Shown here: positions 55,413 through 63,886 of the stretch, piece after piece | Layout: each line of letters begins with the position of its first letter | How positions within the stretch are numbered: position 1 is the first letter of the stretch | Assembly (NCBI RefSeq): GCF_013300825.1 | Contig: NZ_JAAIMY010000007.1 | Coordinates: 1 to 64,000, forward strand | Origin: Blautia wexlerae | Lineage (GTDB): Bacteria > Bacillota > Clostridia > Lachnospirales > Lachnospiraceae | Length of the DNA stretch: 64,000 bases | Direction of reading: 5' to 3' | The notes under the pieces: generated by a model | Told to the model about the DNA's origin: nothing | The model's input: only the letters and a program-made list of their open reading frames with translations | Databases searched by the model: none | Program-made: the position numbers and the translations under genes

Positions 55413-56804
55413 ATGGTTTTTAGTTCAATGGTTTTCATGTGTATATTTCTGCCGGTGGTGTTTATCCTGCACTGTATTCTTCCGGGAATACGACTGAAGA
55501 ATGCGTTGCTGTTGCTGGCAAGTGTACTTTTTTACGCATATGGCGAACCTGTATATATCATTTTATTATTTGTTTCTACATTATTAAACTATTTTTGTGC
55601 CTGTCTGATTGAAAGCAGCAAATACAAGAAAGTAATTCTGACACTTGCTGTTATCTGTAACCTGGGAATCCTTATTGTATTTAAGTATACGGATTTTATC
55701 CTGGGAACAGTCAACACTCTGACAGGACTGCATCTGCCGCTGCCACAGATCCGCATGCCAATCGGAATCTCATTCTTCACATTCCAGGCTATGTCTTATG
55801 TGATCGATGTATATCGGGGAACAACAAAGGCGCAGAAGAATTACGCAAAAGTTTTGCTGTATATTTCCTTCTTCCCACAGCTGATCGCAGGACCGATTGT
55901 CAAGTACCATGATATAGCACAGGAAATTGACAACCGTACCCAGTCTCTGGAGGGAGTTTCGCTGGGAATCCGCAGATTTTCAGCCGGACTCTGTAAGAAA
56001 GTCCTGATTTCCAATACTATGGGACTTGTTGCAGACCAGCTCTTTGGTGCTTCTGCAGGAAATATCAACGCTGCCGGAGCATGGCTGGGTGCCATTTCCT
56101 ATATGCTGCAGATTTATTTCGATTTCAGCGGATATAGCGACATGGCGATCGGACTGGGCTGGATGTTTGGTTTTCATTTCAAAGAAAACTTCAACTATCC
56201 CTATATCAGCGGAAGTATCCGGGAGTTCTGGAGAAGATGGCATATTTCTCTGTCCGGATGGTTTCTGGAATATCTTTATATTCCCCTTGGCGGAAACAGA
56301 AAAGGAAAATTCCGCACAGTTGTAAATAAGATGATCGTATTCCTGTGTACCGGTATCTGGCATGGAGCAGCAGTAAATTTCCTGTTCTGGGGAATCTATC
56401 ATGGATGTTTCCTTATGCTTGAGGAATATGTTCCGTGGATTGGAAGAAAAGGTTCTAAGCTAAAAGCTGTATTTCAGCATATCTACGCACTTCTGGTAGT
56501 GTGCATTGGTTTTGTGTTCTTCCGGGCAGATACCATGTCTCAGGGATTATTCTGGATAAAAGAGATGTTTACAGGATTTACATGGAATGCCGCTGCCATG
56601 AGTTTTGCAGTGCAGCAGATCACCCCTGTATTTCTTGTTACCCTGGCAGGTGCCCTGATTGCATGCTGTCCTGTTATCAAAACTGTAAATAATAAGAAAT
56701 GGTACGCTCCTTTTGCATATGTATGCAGTCTGCTTGGACTGGTTGTCTGCATGCTCAGTCTTGCAAGCGGAACCTATAATCCATTTATCTATTTCAGATT
56801 TTAA
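55413..56804 (+). CDS. MBOAT family O-acyltransferase (AlgI/DltB-like)
   Basis: 463-aa polytopic protein with about ten membrane segments. MBOAT signatures: GISFFTFQAMSYVIDVYRG, FPQLIAGPIVKYHD, DFSGYSDMAIGLGWMFGF, REFWRRWHISLSGWF and the catalytic-His region GIWHGAAVNFLFWG. It transfers acyl (usually acetyl) groups to an exported polysaccharide or wall polymer, working with the DHHW protein encoded next. The target polymer is unknown. Confidence 0.93.
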   Translation: MVFSSMVFMCIFLPVVFILHCILPGIRLKNALLLLASVLFYAYGEPVYIILLFVSTLLNYFCACLIESSKYKKVILTLAVICNLGILIVFKYTDFILGTVNTLTGLHLPLPQIRMPIGISFFTFQAMSYVIDVYRGTTKAQKNYAKVLLYISFFPQLIAGPIVKYHDIAQEIDNRTQSLEGVSLGIRRFSAGLCKKVLISNTMGLVADQLFGASAGNINAAGAWLGAISYMLQIYFDFSGYSDMAIGLGWMFGFHFKENFNYPYISGSIREFWRRWHISLSGWFLEYLYIPLGGNRKGKFRTVVNKMIVFLCTGIWHGAAVNFLFWGIYHGCFLMLEEYVPWIGRKGSKLKAVFQHIYALLVVCIGFVFFRADTMSQGLFWIKEMFTGFTWNAAAMSFAVQQITPVFLVTLAGALIACCPVIKTVNNKKWYAPFAYVCSLLGLVVCMLSLASGTYNPFIYFRF

Positions 56805-56816
56805 GGGAGGACAGAC

Positions 56817-58212
56817 ATGAAAAAAGGTAAATTAATCTACAGTGTTTTATTTTTTGCCGTCTGCCTGTGCCCGTCAGTGGGGATGCTGATCGCCAAACCG
56901 GAGACTTCTTCTGAGAATCGCCAGCTTTCAGAATTTCCCACTCTCAAAACAGAAGAGGGAAAATGGAATGTAGAATGGCTTTCTCAGGCCGGAGATTATT
57001 TTCAGGAACATTTTGCTTTCAGAAATGAACTTGTTACCGGAAATGCCCTGCTGCATGGAAAGCTTCTGGAAACATCTACTGCAGACGGTGTGATCCAGGG
57101 GAAAAACGGATGGCTTTATTATAAAGATTCTCTGGATGATTATCTGGGGCAGAATCTGCTTTCAGACAGAAGTCTGTATAATATTGCACATATGCTGTCC
57201 ATGACTCAGGAAGCTCTGAACGAAAAAGATGTGAAGTTTCTGTTTACAATCGCTCCGAATAAGAACTCTCTGTACGGTGAGAACATGCCATACTATGACA
57301 GCCTGAAGATAACAGATGAAACAAACCGTGAAAGGCTGACAAAAGTTTTGGAACAGGAGAACGTTTCTTACGCAGATTTGTATCAGGCATTTACAGATCA
57401 GGATGAAGTACTTTATCACGCAAGAGACTCCCACTGGAATAATAAAGGTGCTGCACTGGCAGCAGATGTTTTGATGACGGCCCTGAATAAAGAACACGAT
57501 TCTTATACAGATGAGCCTTATGAAGTACGTAAAGATTATACCGGAGATCTGGATACAATGCTGTATCCTCTTGCAACAACTGCAGATGATGAAGTATATT
57601 ATTGCAGTAGCTGGCAAGATCAACAGCAATTTTGATCCGCGTATCACAACAGTAAATCCGGTTAAGGAAGGCAGTCTTGTCATGTACAGAGATTCATTTG
57701 GAAATGCGCTGCTTCCATATATGGCTGATGCTTATGCAAATGCATATTTTTCCAGAGGAATTCCGTATCAGCTAAGTGATGTAGATACAATGAACGCTGA
57801 TACGGTAGTGATAGAGCGAGCAGAGCGTTTTCTTCCGGAAATGTCACAGTTTCCGCCTGTTCTTACTGCAAAAGAAGTTTCGTTGACAGGTGAGGAGGAA
57901 AGTACTGCGACAGATGCAGCCTGGGATGTAAAAATGAAACCACAGGGAACCGTGGTTCAGGTTTCCGGCCGCATCAAAGAGGGATATCTGGATACAGATT
58001 CCCGGATTTATCTCAGGATAAACGGAACCGTATATGAAGCATTTCCTATGGATATTGCAGACGGAGACAGACTGGATGACAATGGCTTCTGTCTTTATAT
58101 GCCTGCTGAGCTGGCACTGGCCGATGGAAATGATCTGGAAGTGCTGATAACAAAAGGTGATAAATATTTAAATATTTATAAAAACATCATTGAGGAGGAC
58201 ATCATACAATGA
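56817..58212 (+). pseudogene. DHHW/AlgJ-like acetyltransferase partner, frameshifted
   Basis: Two overlapping frames make up one family member. The first (56817-57635) has an N-terminal membrane segment, VIQGKNGWLYYKDSLDDY, and the catalytic-type DSHWNNKG. The second (57511-58212, useful from about 57600) continues with the second catalytic motif YRDSFGNALLPYMAD and a C-terminal beta domain. A +1 shift within about 57592-57620 restores a protein of about 464 aa, normal for the family. The first frame ends in an unrelated tail (CSSWQDQQQF). It may be a real inactivation, phase variation or a sequence error. The reading starts 12 bases after the MBOAT gene. Confidence 0.8.
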
Positions 58213-59153
58213 AAAGAAAAATAATCACAACACTTTTAAGCCTTTCTGTAGCAGGAACAATGGCATTTGCACCCGTAGCAGCGTTTGCAGCTTCAGATGA
58301 TGCTGCACAGACTGCCAAGACAGAGAGCACCGATGAGAAAACTGAAGATGCTGATAAGGCAGAAGAAACAGCAGAAGATTTAACTGTCAAAACAGATACA
58401 CAGGAAGTAACTGTTAAGAATCAGACAGGATACGCACTTACTGCCAAAGATCTGAAAGACGCCAAAGATGCTGATAAGGATGCTGACAAAAAAGAAGATG
58501 CTGTTGGAAAAACACTCACAGTAACAGGCAAAGATGAAACAGATCATGTTTTTGAAAATGTAGATCCTGATTCCTGGACAGACCCGGTTATCTACGATGA
58601 ATATGGATTCCTTTATATTAAATATCAGGATGCGGATAAAAAGGAGCAGGAGATTGCTGAGACTGCTGACGAAAAAGAATGGGATTCCCCTCTTACCATG
58701 TATCTGTTATCTAATGTAAATGTACGTGAGCAGGCAGATAAAGAAAGCAAATCTCTGAAAGTTCTTTCAACAGGCACAGAGGTAAAGGCTGTCTCAATTG
58801 TTCCGGAATGGATCAAAATTGAAACAGATGAGGTGACAGGATATATTTATCATTCTTATATCACTGAGAATAAAGAAGCTGCTGATGCTAAAGTAAAAGC
58901 TGAAAAAGAAGCGAAAGAGGCAAAAGAAAAAGCTGCAGCAGAAGCTGCACAGGCTGCCGCTGCTTCTCAGGCTTCATCCTATGATAATTCCAGCGATTAT
59001 TCTTATCAGGAACCTTCTTACTCCGAACCGGCAGCTCAGCCGTCAGCGCCATACGAAGTAAGCCGTCAGCAGTATGATGACTGCGATGGAAGCGGACACG
59101 GCTATTATGAGATTACATATTCTGACGGAAGCGTTTCCTACGAAGAATATTAA
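58209..59153 (+). CDS. Secreted SH3-domain protein
   Basis: 314 aa. Signal peptide (MKRKIITTLLSLSVAG... ending AFAA), an acidic Asp/Lys/Thr-rich region (about 30-110), an SH3_3-type domain (about 160-215: LLSNVNVREQADKESKSLKVL...WIKIET...GYIYHSYI), an Ala/Lys/Glu coiled coil (220-255), and a Ser/Tyr/Pro-rich tail ending in Tyr/Asp/Gly-rich residues. Bacterial SH3 domains usually bind wall peptides. Its ATG overlaps the end of the DHHW gene by 4 bases, so it belongs to that operon. Confidence 0.82.
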   Translation: MKRKIITTLLSLSVAGTMAFAPVAAFAASDDAAQTAKTESTDEKTEDADKAEETAEDLTVKTDTQEVTVKNQTGYALTAKDLKDAKDADKDADKKEDAVGKTLTVTGKDETDHVFENVDPDSWTDPVIYDEYGFLYIKYQDADKKEQEIAETADEKEWDSPLTMYLLSNVNVREQADKESKSLKVLSTGTEVKAVSIVPEWIKIETDEVTGYIYHSYITENKEAADAKVKAEKEAKEAKEKAAAEAAQAAAASQASSYDNSSDYSYQEPSYSEPAAQPSAPYEVSRQQYDDCDGSGHGYYEITYSDGSVSYEEY

Positions 59154-59269
59154 TTATTGTTCCTGTGACCAATTAAGGAATAACCATCGTACATCTTACC
59201 GGAATACTGGATATGTGGCATTGCCGGAATGATGATTGTATAGCAATCCTCTAAAATAACATATATAGA

Positions 59270-59311
59270 GACTGCGGTACAGTTATAAATACTGTATGGC
59301 AGTCTTTTTTT
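59270..59311 (+). terminator. Terminator closing the exopolymer/secreted-protein operon
   Basis: GACTGC...GTACAGT pairs with ACTGTA...GCAGTC (two mismatches), then TTTTTTT. Confidence 0.75.
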
Positions 59312-59353
59312 ACTCTGCGAATGATTATACTTCTGCAAAATTGTGAAAAGATA

Positions 59354-59385
59354 TTGACAAACCCTATATGTTAGTTTATACTAAC
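59354..59385 (+). promoter_or_regulatory. DUF2325-gene promoter with TTAG-N6-CTAA operator on the -10
   Basis: TTGACA, 17-bp spacer, TATACT (59377). The palindrome GTTAGTTTATACTAAC (59370-59385) encloses the -10. It resembles DtxR/MntR-family sites (TTAGGTTAACCTAA core). A second inverted repeat, TTATAGTTA-N8-TAACTATAA (59386-59411), follows directly. Confidence 0.65.
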
Positions 59386-59486
59386 TTATAGTTAGCAAAA
59401 GATAACTATAAACAAAGCACAGAAAATGCTTAATTATTACCCTATAGCAATCCATAAAAGATGAGAAAACAAAAGGAGGATAATAC

Positions 59487-59762
59487 ATGAGTATTGTAAT
59501 CGTAGGTGGACATGACAGAATGGTAGGACAGTACAAAAAAATCTGCAAATCTTATAAATGTAAATGTAAAGTATTTACACAGATGGAGGCAGACTTCGGC
59601 AAAAAGATAGGATGTCCGGATCTTCTGGTACTTTTTACAAATACTGTATCCCATAAGATGGTAAAATGCGCACTGGACGAGGTTGGCGCTTCTACAGATA
59701 TTGTGCGCTGCCATACCAGCAGCGGAAATGCACTCAACGGTATTCTCGAAGCACGTTGCTGA
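59487..59762 (+). CDS. DUF2325 family protein
   Basis: 91-aa protein with the DUF2325 pattern: IVIVGGHDRM at the N terminus, LVLFTNTVSHKMVKCAL in the middle and HTSSGNAL near the end. Several Cys (CKSYKCKCK, GCPD, VRCH) suggest metal binding or redox sensitivity. Function unknown; its position before feoA and its operator suggest metal-linked regulation. AAAGGAGG precedes the ATG. Confidence 0.85.
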   Translation: MSIVIVGGHDRMVGQYKKICKSYKCKCKVFTQMEADFGKKIGCPDLLVLFTNTVSHKMVKCALDEVGASTDIVRCHTSSGNALNGILEARC

Positions 59763-59868
59763 TAAATACTTTTCTTGTATATATTGCATAATATAGTGAT
59801 AAATTAATGAAAAAATTATTAATGTTTTAAACTGAAAAACTTTATCATTAAAAATTTCAATAAAGTTA

Positions 59869-59925
59869 TTGACATCTAACCAAAATTAGAATACACTAAC
59901 CACATGATAAAGATAATGTTTATCA
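59869..59925 (+). promoter_or_regulatory. feoA promoter with TTAG-N6-CTAA operator and a Fur-like site
   Basis: TTGACA (59869), 17-bp spacer, TACACT (59892), with TTAGAATACACTAA (59886-59899) around the -10, the same geometry as at the DUF2325 gene. Downstream, AGATAATGTTTATCA (59911-59925) matches the Fur box at 12 of 14 positions. Two iron regulators could therefore act here. Confidence 0.6.
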
Positions 59926-59955
59926 CTTATTAAATGCAAAGGAAGGGATGAAGAA

Positions 59956-60165
59956 ATGCCGTTATCAATGGTAAATGCCGGTGAACCTTTTACAATCAAA
60001 AGGATTGGAGGCAAAGAAGAAGTGAAGAGACATCTTGAGGAGCTCGGCTTCGTAGTAGGAGGAGTTGTCACAGTTGTTTCTGAGATTAACGGAAGCCTGA
60101 TCGTTAATGTTAAAGAATCCAGGGTTGCCATTGGAAAAGATATGGCAAGCAAGATTATGGTCTGA
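59956..60165 (+). CDS. feoA: FeoA domain protein 1
   Basis: 69-aa SH3-like protein. Typical FeoA pattern: PLSMVNAGEPFTIKRIGG, then KRHLEELGFVVGGVVTVVS and GSLIVNVKESRVAIGKDMASKIMV. It is the cytoplasmic partner of FeoB in ferrous iron import. AAGGAAGGGATG lies before the ATG. The N-terminal residues differ from the second FeoA. Confidence 0.9.
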   Translation: MPLSMVNAGEPFTIKRIGGKEEVKRHLEELGFVVGGVVTVVSEINGSLIVNVKESRVAIGKDMASKIMV

Positions 60166-60262
60166 ACCATAATTTCTTCCTGAAAGAAAAATAAAATTCT
60201 AGAGCGTGCAGATTGTGGAAATGATTTTTCAGACACGCTCCGGGGAAAGAAGGGAAAGAAAC

Positions 60263-60484
60263 TTGAAGACATTAAAAGAAGTTCATGTTGGAGAGACCGT
60301 TAAAGTCCAGAAACTTACCGGTGAAGGTCCAGTCAAGAGAAGAATCATGGATATGGGAATCACTAAAGGCGTGGAAATTTATGTAAGAAAAGTTGCACCT
60401 CTGGGAGATCCTGTAGAAGTAACTGTAAGAGGATATGAATTATCCTTACGTAAAGCAGATGCCGAAATGATTGTTGTGGAATAA
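60263..60484 (+). CDS. feoA: FeoA domain protein 2
   Basis: 73-aa FeoA: MKTLKEVHVGETVKVQKL, then KRRIMDMGITKGVEIYV, DPVEVTVRGYELSLRKADA. The start is TTG with AAGGGA upstream; the frame is open to a GTG at 60206, but the extra 19 residues are not FeoA-like. Two consecutive FeoA genes before feoB are common in clostridia. The gap to the first feoA (97 bases) has no terminator. Confidence 0.88.
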   Translation: MKTLKEVHVGETVKVQKLTGEGPVKRRIMDMGITKGVEIYVRKVAPLGDPVEVTVRGYELSLRKADAEMIVVE

Positions 60485-60488
60485 TTTT

Positions 60489-60564
60489 TTGACATCATGT
60501 TAGGTCTTTCTAACAATTAGTGCCATCTAATAGTTAATAAAAACTAAGTATTAGTGATGACTAA
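60489..60564 (+). promoter_or_regulatory. feoB operator array, four copies at 17-bp period
   Basis: TTGACA (60489) is followed by TTAG-N6-CTAA sites starting at 60500, 60517, 60534 (degenerate, TTAA-N6-CTAA) and 60551, each exactly 17 bp after the last. The -10 of this promoter is unclear (AACAAT at 60512). Confidence 0.65.
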
Positions 60565-60649
60565 TAACTGTTGAATGTGATATCAACAGCAGAAAGATTG
60601 GATAAAGCGATCAAAATAAAAGCGATCAAGAAATCAGAGGAGAGAGATT

Positions 60650-62809
60650 ATGTCAGTAAAAATTGCACTCGCAGGTAATCCGAACTGTGGTAAAACGACA
60701 TTGTTCAATGCACTGACCGGCTCAAATCAGTTTGTAGGTAACTGGCCAGGTGTAACTGTCGAGAAAAAAGAGGGTAAGCTGAAAGGACACAAAGATGTTG
60801 TTCTCACTGACTTACCCGGTATTTATTCTTTATCACCATATACACTTGAAGAAGTAGTTGCAAGAAATTACATTCTTCAGGAAAAACCGGATGCGATCAT
60901 CAATATCGTTGATGGTACCAATATTGAACGTAACCTGTATCTTACAACACAGATTCTGGAACTTGGGATTCCGGTCATCATGGCAGTCAACATGATGGAT
61001 ATCGTTGAGAAAAACGGCGATACAATACATATTGATAAACTGAAAAAGAAACTTGGCTGTGAAGTTGTTACTATTTCTGCGCTGAAAGGAACTGGAATCA
61101 CAGAAGCTGCAAATAAGGCAGTTTCCATTGCCCAGAGCCATAAGAAAATAACACCTGTCCATGAATTCTGTGATAAAGCAGAAGAAATCATCGGAGCAGT
61201 TGAGAATAAACTGACCGGTGTGGTACCGGAAGAACAGAAGAGATTCTTCGCAATCAAGCTTCTTGAAAGAGATGACAAGATCATTGAGCAGATGAATACA
61301 TCCGTAAATGTATCTGCCGAGATCAAAGAAATGGAAGATGAGTTTGACGACGATACAGAAAGTATTATCACAAATGAGAGATATGTTTATATTTCTTCTA
61401 TCATTGGTCAGTGTGTGACTAAGGCAAGAAAAGATAAGCTTTCCACATCTGATAAGATCGACCGTATTGTTACCAACAGATGGCTGGCACTGCCGATCTT
61501 TGCAGTTGTAATGTTTATCGTATATTATGTATCTGTAACTACAGTTGGTGCTTTCGTAACTGACTGGACAAACGATGTTCTGTTTGGTGAGATCATTCCT
61601 CCGGCAATTGAATCAGGGCTGAATGCGATTGGCTGTGCAGCATGGTTACAGGGACTGATCCTTGACGGTATTGTAGCCGGTGTGGGAGCTGTTCTCGGTT
61701 TCGTACCTCAGATGCTTGTACTGTTTGCATTCCTTGCATTCCTTGAGTCCTGTGGTTACATGGCTCGTGTAGCATTCATCATGGACAGAATTTTCCGTAA
61801 ATTCGGTCTTTCAGGTAAATCCTTCATTCCAATGCTTATCGGCAGTGGATGCGGTGTTCCAGGTGTTATGGCTTCCCGTACGATCGAGAATGACCGTGAC
61901 AGAAAGATGACAATCATGACAACTACATTCGTTCCCTGCGGAGCTAAACTTCCGATCATTGCCATGATCGCAGGTGCATTCTTCGGAAACAGCGGATGGG
62001 TTGCAACAAGTTGTTACTTTGTCGGTATCGCAGCAATTATCTGCTCCGGTATCATCTTAAAGAAAACAAAAATGTTTGCCGGTGATCCGGCTCCGTTCGT
62101 TATGGAGCTTCCTGCATACCACTGGCCAACAGTCAGCAACATCTTAAGAAGTATGTGGGAAAGAGGCTGGTCCTTCATTAAGAAAGCCGGAACAATCATC
62201 CTTCTTTCAACAATCATTCTGTGGTTCTTAATGAGCTTCGGATGGGAAGGCGGAAGCTTCGGTATGGTTGAAGAGCTTAACGAGAGTATCCTTTCTAAGA
62301 TCGGTACAGCAATCGCATGGATCTTTGCACCTCTTGGCTGGACAAAAGCCGGCGAAGGATGGAAGATGGCAGTTGCAGCTGTTACAGGTCTGATCGCAAA
62401 AGAGAATGTAGTAGCTACATTTGGTATGCTTTATGGATTCGCAGAAGTTGCAGAAGACGGTGCTGAGATCTGGGGTAACCTTGCAGCAGCCATGACACCG
62501 ATCGCAGCTTATGGCTTCCTGGTATTCAACCTTCTTTGTGCTCCTTGCTTCGCAGCTATGGGTGCGATCAAGAGAGAGATGAACAATACAAAATGGTTTT
62601 TATTTGCGATCGGATATCAGTGTGGACTTGCATATCTTGTGTCTCTGTGTATCTATCAGATCGGTACACTGGTTACAGGCGGCGGTTTCGGTATCTGGAC
62701 AGTGGTTGCATTCGCAATTATCATCGGATTTTTATATCTGCTGTTCAGACCTTATAAGGAAAGCGGCAGCCTTAATGTAAAGGTAAAGGGTATGGCAAAA
62801 GCCAGATAA
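60650..62809 (+). CDS. feoB: Ferrous iron transporter FeoB
   Basis: 719-aa Fe(II) importer of the inner membrane. N-terminal G domain: G1 GNPNCGKTT (residues 9-17), G3 DLPGIYSL, G4 NMMD, then the GDI helical domain (about 170-255). Two Gate-type membrane motifs follow (GCGVPGVMASRTIEN; a later GLIAKENVVATFGMLYG) within about eight or more membrane segments. AGGAGAG precedes the ATG. No FeoC is seen. Hairpins at 62822-62860 and 62905-62931 follow, with no T-run. Confidence 0.96.
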   Translation: MSVKIALAGNPNCGKTTLFNALTGSNQFVGNWPGVTVEKKEGKLKGHKDVVLTDLPGIYSLSPYTLEEVVARNYILQEKPDAIINIVDGTNIERNLYLTTQILELGIPVIMAVNMMDIVEKNGDTIHIDKLKKKLGCEVVTISALKGTGITEAANKAVSIAQSHKKITPVHEFCDKAEEIIGAVENKLTGVVPEEQKRFFAIKLLERDDKIIEQMNTSVNVSAEIKEMEDEFDDDTESIITNERYVYISSIIGQCVTKARKDKLSTSDKIDRIVTNRWLALPIFAVVMFIVYYVSVTTVGAFVTDWTNDVLFGEIIPPAIESGLNAIGCAAWLQGLILDGIVAGVGAVLGFVPQMLVLFAFLAFLESCGYMARVAFIMDRIFRKFGLSGKSFIPMLIGSGCGVPGVMASRTIENDRDRKMTIMTTTFVPCGAKLPIIAMIAGAFFGNSGWVATSCYFVGIAAIICSGIILKKTKMFAGDPAPFVMELPAYHWPTVSNILRSMWERGWSFIKKAGTIILLSTIILWFLMSFGWEGGSFGMVEELNESILSKIGTAIAWIFAPLGWTKAGEGWKMAVAAVTGLIAKENVVATFGMLYGFAEVAEDGAEIWGNLAAAMTPIAAYGFLVFNLLCAPCFAAMGAIKREMNNTKWFLFAIGYQCGLAYLVSLCIYQIGTLVTGGGFGIWTVVAFAIIIGFLYLLFRPYKESGSLNVKVKGMAKAR

Positions 62810-62966
62810 AACAGTAATAAGATCAGAGCCTGCGTCCCATCTGGTGGTGCGGGTTCTGATAAACAGAATTGCAACTGTTTCATACCTTTTTCATCGCGGA
62901 GCGTGTTACTGAGAACGAAGTGAACAGTAACGTATCTTCACAGTTAGTGGACTGCTGATTATCAGA

Positions 62967-62995
62967 TTGCAGTATAGTGATTATATGTGTATGAT
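62967..62995 (+). promoter_or_regulatory. Possible promoter for the FeoB-associated peptide
   Basis: TTGCAG, 17-bp spacer, TATGAT. It would drive the 43-codon peptide and perhaps the Fur-like gene. Confidence 0.45.
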
Positions 62996-63022
62996 AATGA
63001 TATAAAGCAGGAGGTGTCATTT

Positions 63023-63154
63023 ATGGGAACATTGATTGTAGGAGCAATTTTGATTTTAATTGTCGGACTGATCATAAGAGGAATCGTCAGAGACAAAAAA
63101 AGCGGCAAGTCATCATGTGGCGGAGACTGCAGCCACTGCAGAGGGTGCCATTGA
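63023..63154 (+). CDS. FeoB-associated Cys-rich membrane protein
   Basis: 43-aa peptide: one membrane segment (GTLIVGAILILIVGLIIRGI), then Lys/Gly and a Cys-rich end CGGDCSHCRGCH. This matches the FeoB-associated Cys-rich family (PF12669-like), which accompanies feoB in Firmicutes. AGGAGGTG lies 6 bases before the ATG. The cysteines may bind Fe(II) delivered by FeoB; that is inference. Confidence 0.85.
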   Translation: MGTLIVGAILILIVGLIIRGIVRDKKSGKSSCGGDCSHCRGCH

Positions 63155-63234
63155 GAATCAGGCATATTACTGAAACCTGATGCCAAACAGCAGCCATATG
63201 TCAGGAAACAGAAATTAACAAGCGGAAGGATGAT

Positions 63235-63714
63235 GTGATTTTGGGAGCAGCAGCATTACAGAGACAGGAAAATTGTAAAGAGCCCAATTACCAGAGAACC
63301 CGAATGCAGAAAGATGTTGTAATCCAGGAATTAAAGAAGCGAGGATGCAGGATTACCAAACAGAGAAGAATGCTGTTGGAAGTCATTCTTGAAAATGAGT
63401 GTTCCTGCTGTAAAGAAATCTATTACAACGCATCCCGCCTGGATCCGGGCATCGGATCAGCTACGGTGTACCGTATGGTAAACCTTTTGGAAGAAATTGG
63501 TGCGATCAGCAGAAGAAATATGTATAAAATCGTGAGAAATCCGGATTGTAAAGATGAAAGTGTATGCACCATCGAGCTGGATGATAATACAGTCCAGAAA
63601 TTATCAAAAGACAGTTTTAATAATGTAGTCCTGACAGGACTGAAGGCCTGTGGATACATTGATAAACAGGAAATCGAGCGGATGTTCGTAAATTCCTGTG
63701 ATTTTAAACATTGA
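63235..63714 (+). CDS. Fur-family-like regulator lacking the usual metal-site motif
   Basis: 159 aa (GTG start; an ATG at 63304 would give 136 aa). The N-terminal winged helix is Fur-like: KKRGCRITKQRRMLLEVI, EIYYNASRLDPGIGSATVYRMVNLLEEIGAI. The second domain does not show the H-x-H-x-x-C..CG motif of Fur/Zur/PerR; instead it has CSCCKE in the HTH domain, CKDESVC and CDFKH. The DNA-binding half thus looks intact while the metal-sensing half is altered. It probably regulates the adjacent feo genes, but this is inference. Confidence 0.75.
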   Translation: MILGAAALQRQENCKEPNYQRTRMQKDVVIQELKKRGCRITKQRRMLLEVILENECSCCKEIYYNASRLDPGIGSATVYRMVNLLEEIGAISRRNMYKIVRNPDCKDESVCTIELDDNTVQKLSKDSFNNVVLTGLKACGYIDKQEIERMFVNSCDFKH

Positions 63715-63751
63715 AAACAAGTAAAAATTTAAATAGAGAACGAACTGATGA

Positions 63752-63789
63752 CCGCCGGGAAATACTGAAGAGTATAATTTCCGGTGGCT
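63752..63789 (+). terminator. Hairpin after the Fur-like gene
   Basis: CCGCCGGGAAAT pairs with ATTTCCGGTGG (small mismatches), followed by CTTTCTTATATTT. The remaining 211 bases have no gene. Confidence 0.6.
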
Positions 63790-63871
63790 TTCTTATATTT
63801 CTTCAGGTTTTTATCCTCTTTTTGCAATACAATTTCCGGCAACCTTCTTGATATATATCATATATCTGAAA

Positions 63872-63886
63872 TGAGAACATTTCTCA
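63872..63886. promoter_or_regulatory. Perfect palindrome near the right edge
   Basis: TGAGAACATTTCTCA, arms TGAGAA / TTCTCA around CAT. A TATAAT occurs at 63925. It is likely the operator of a gene beyond the window. Confidence 0.35.
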
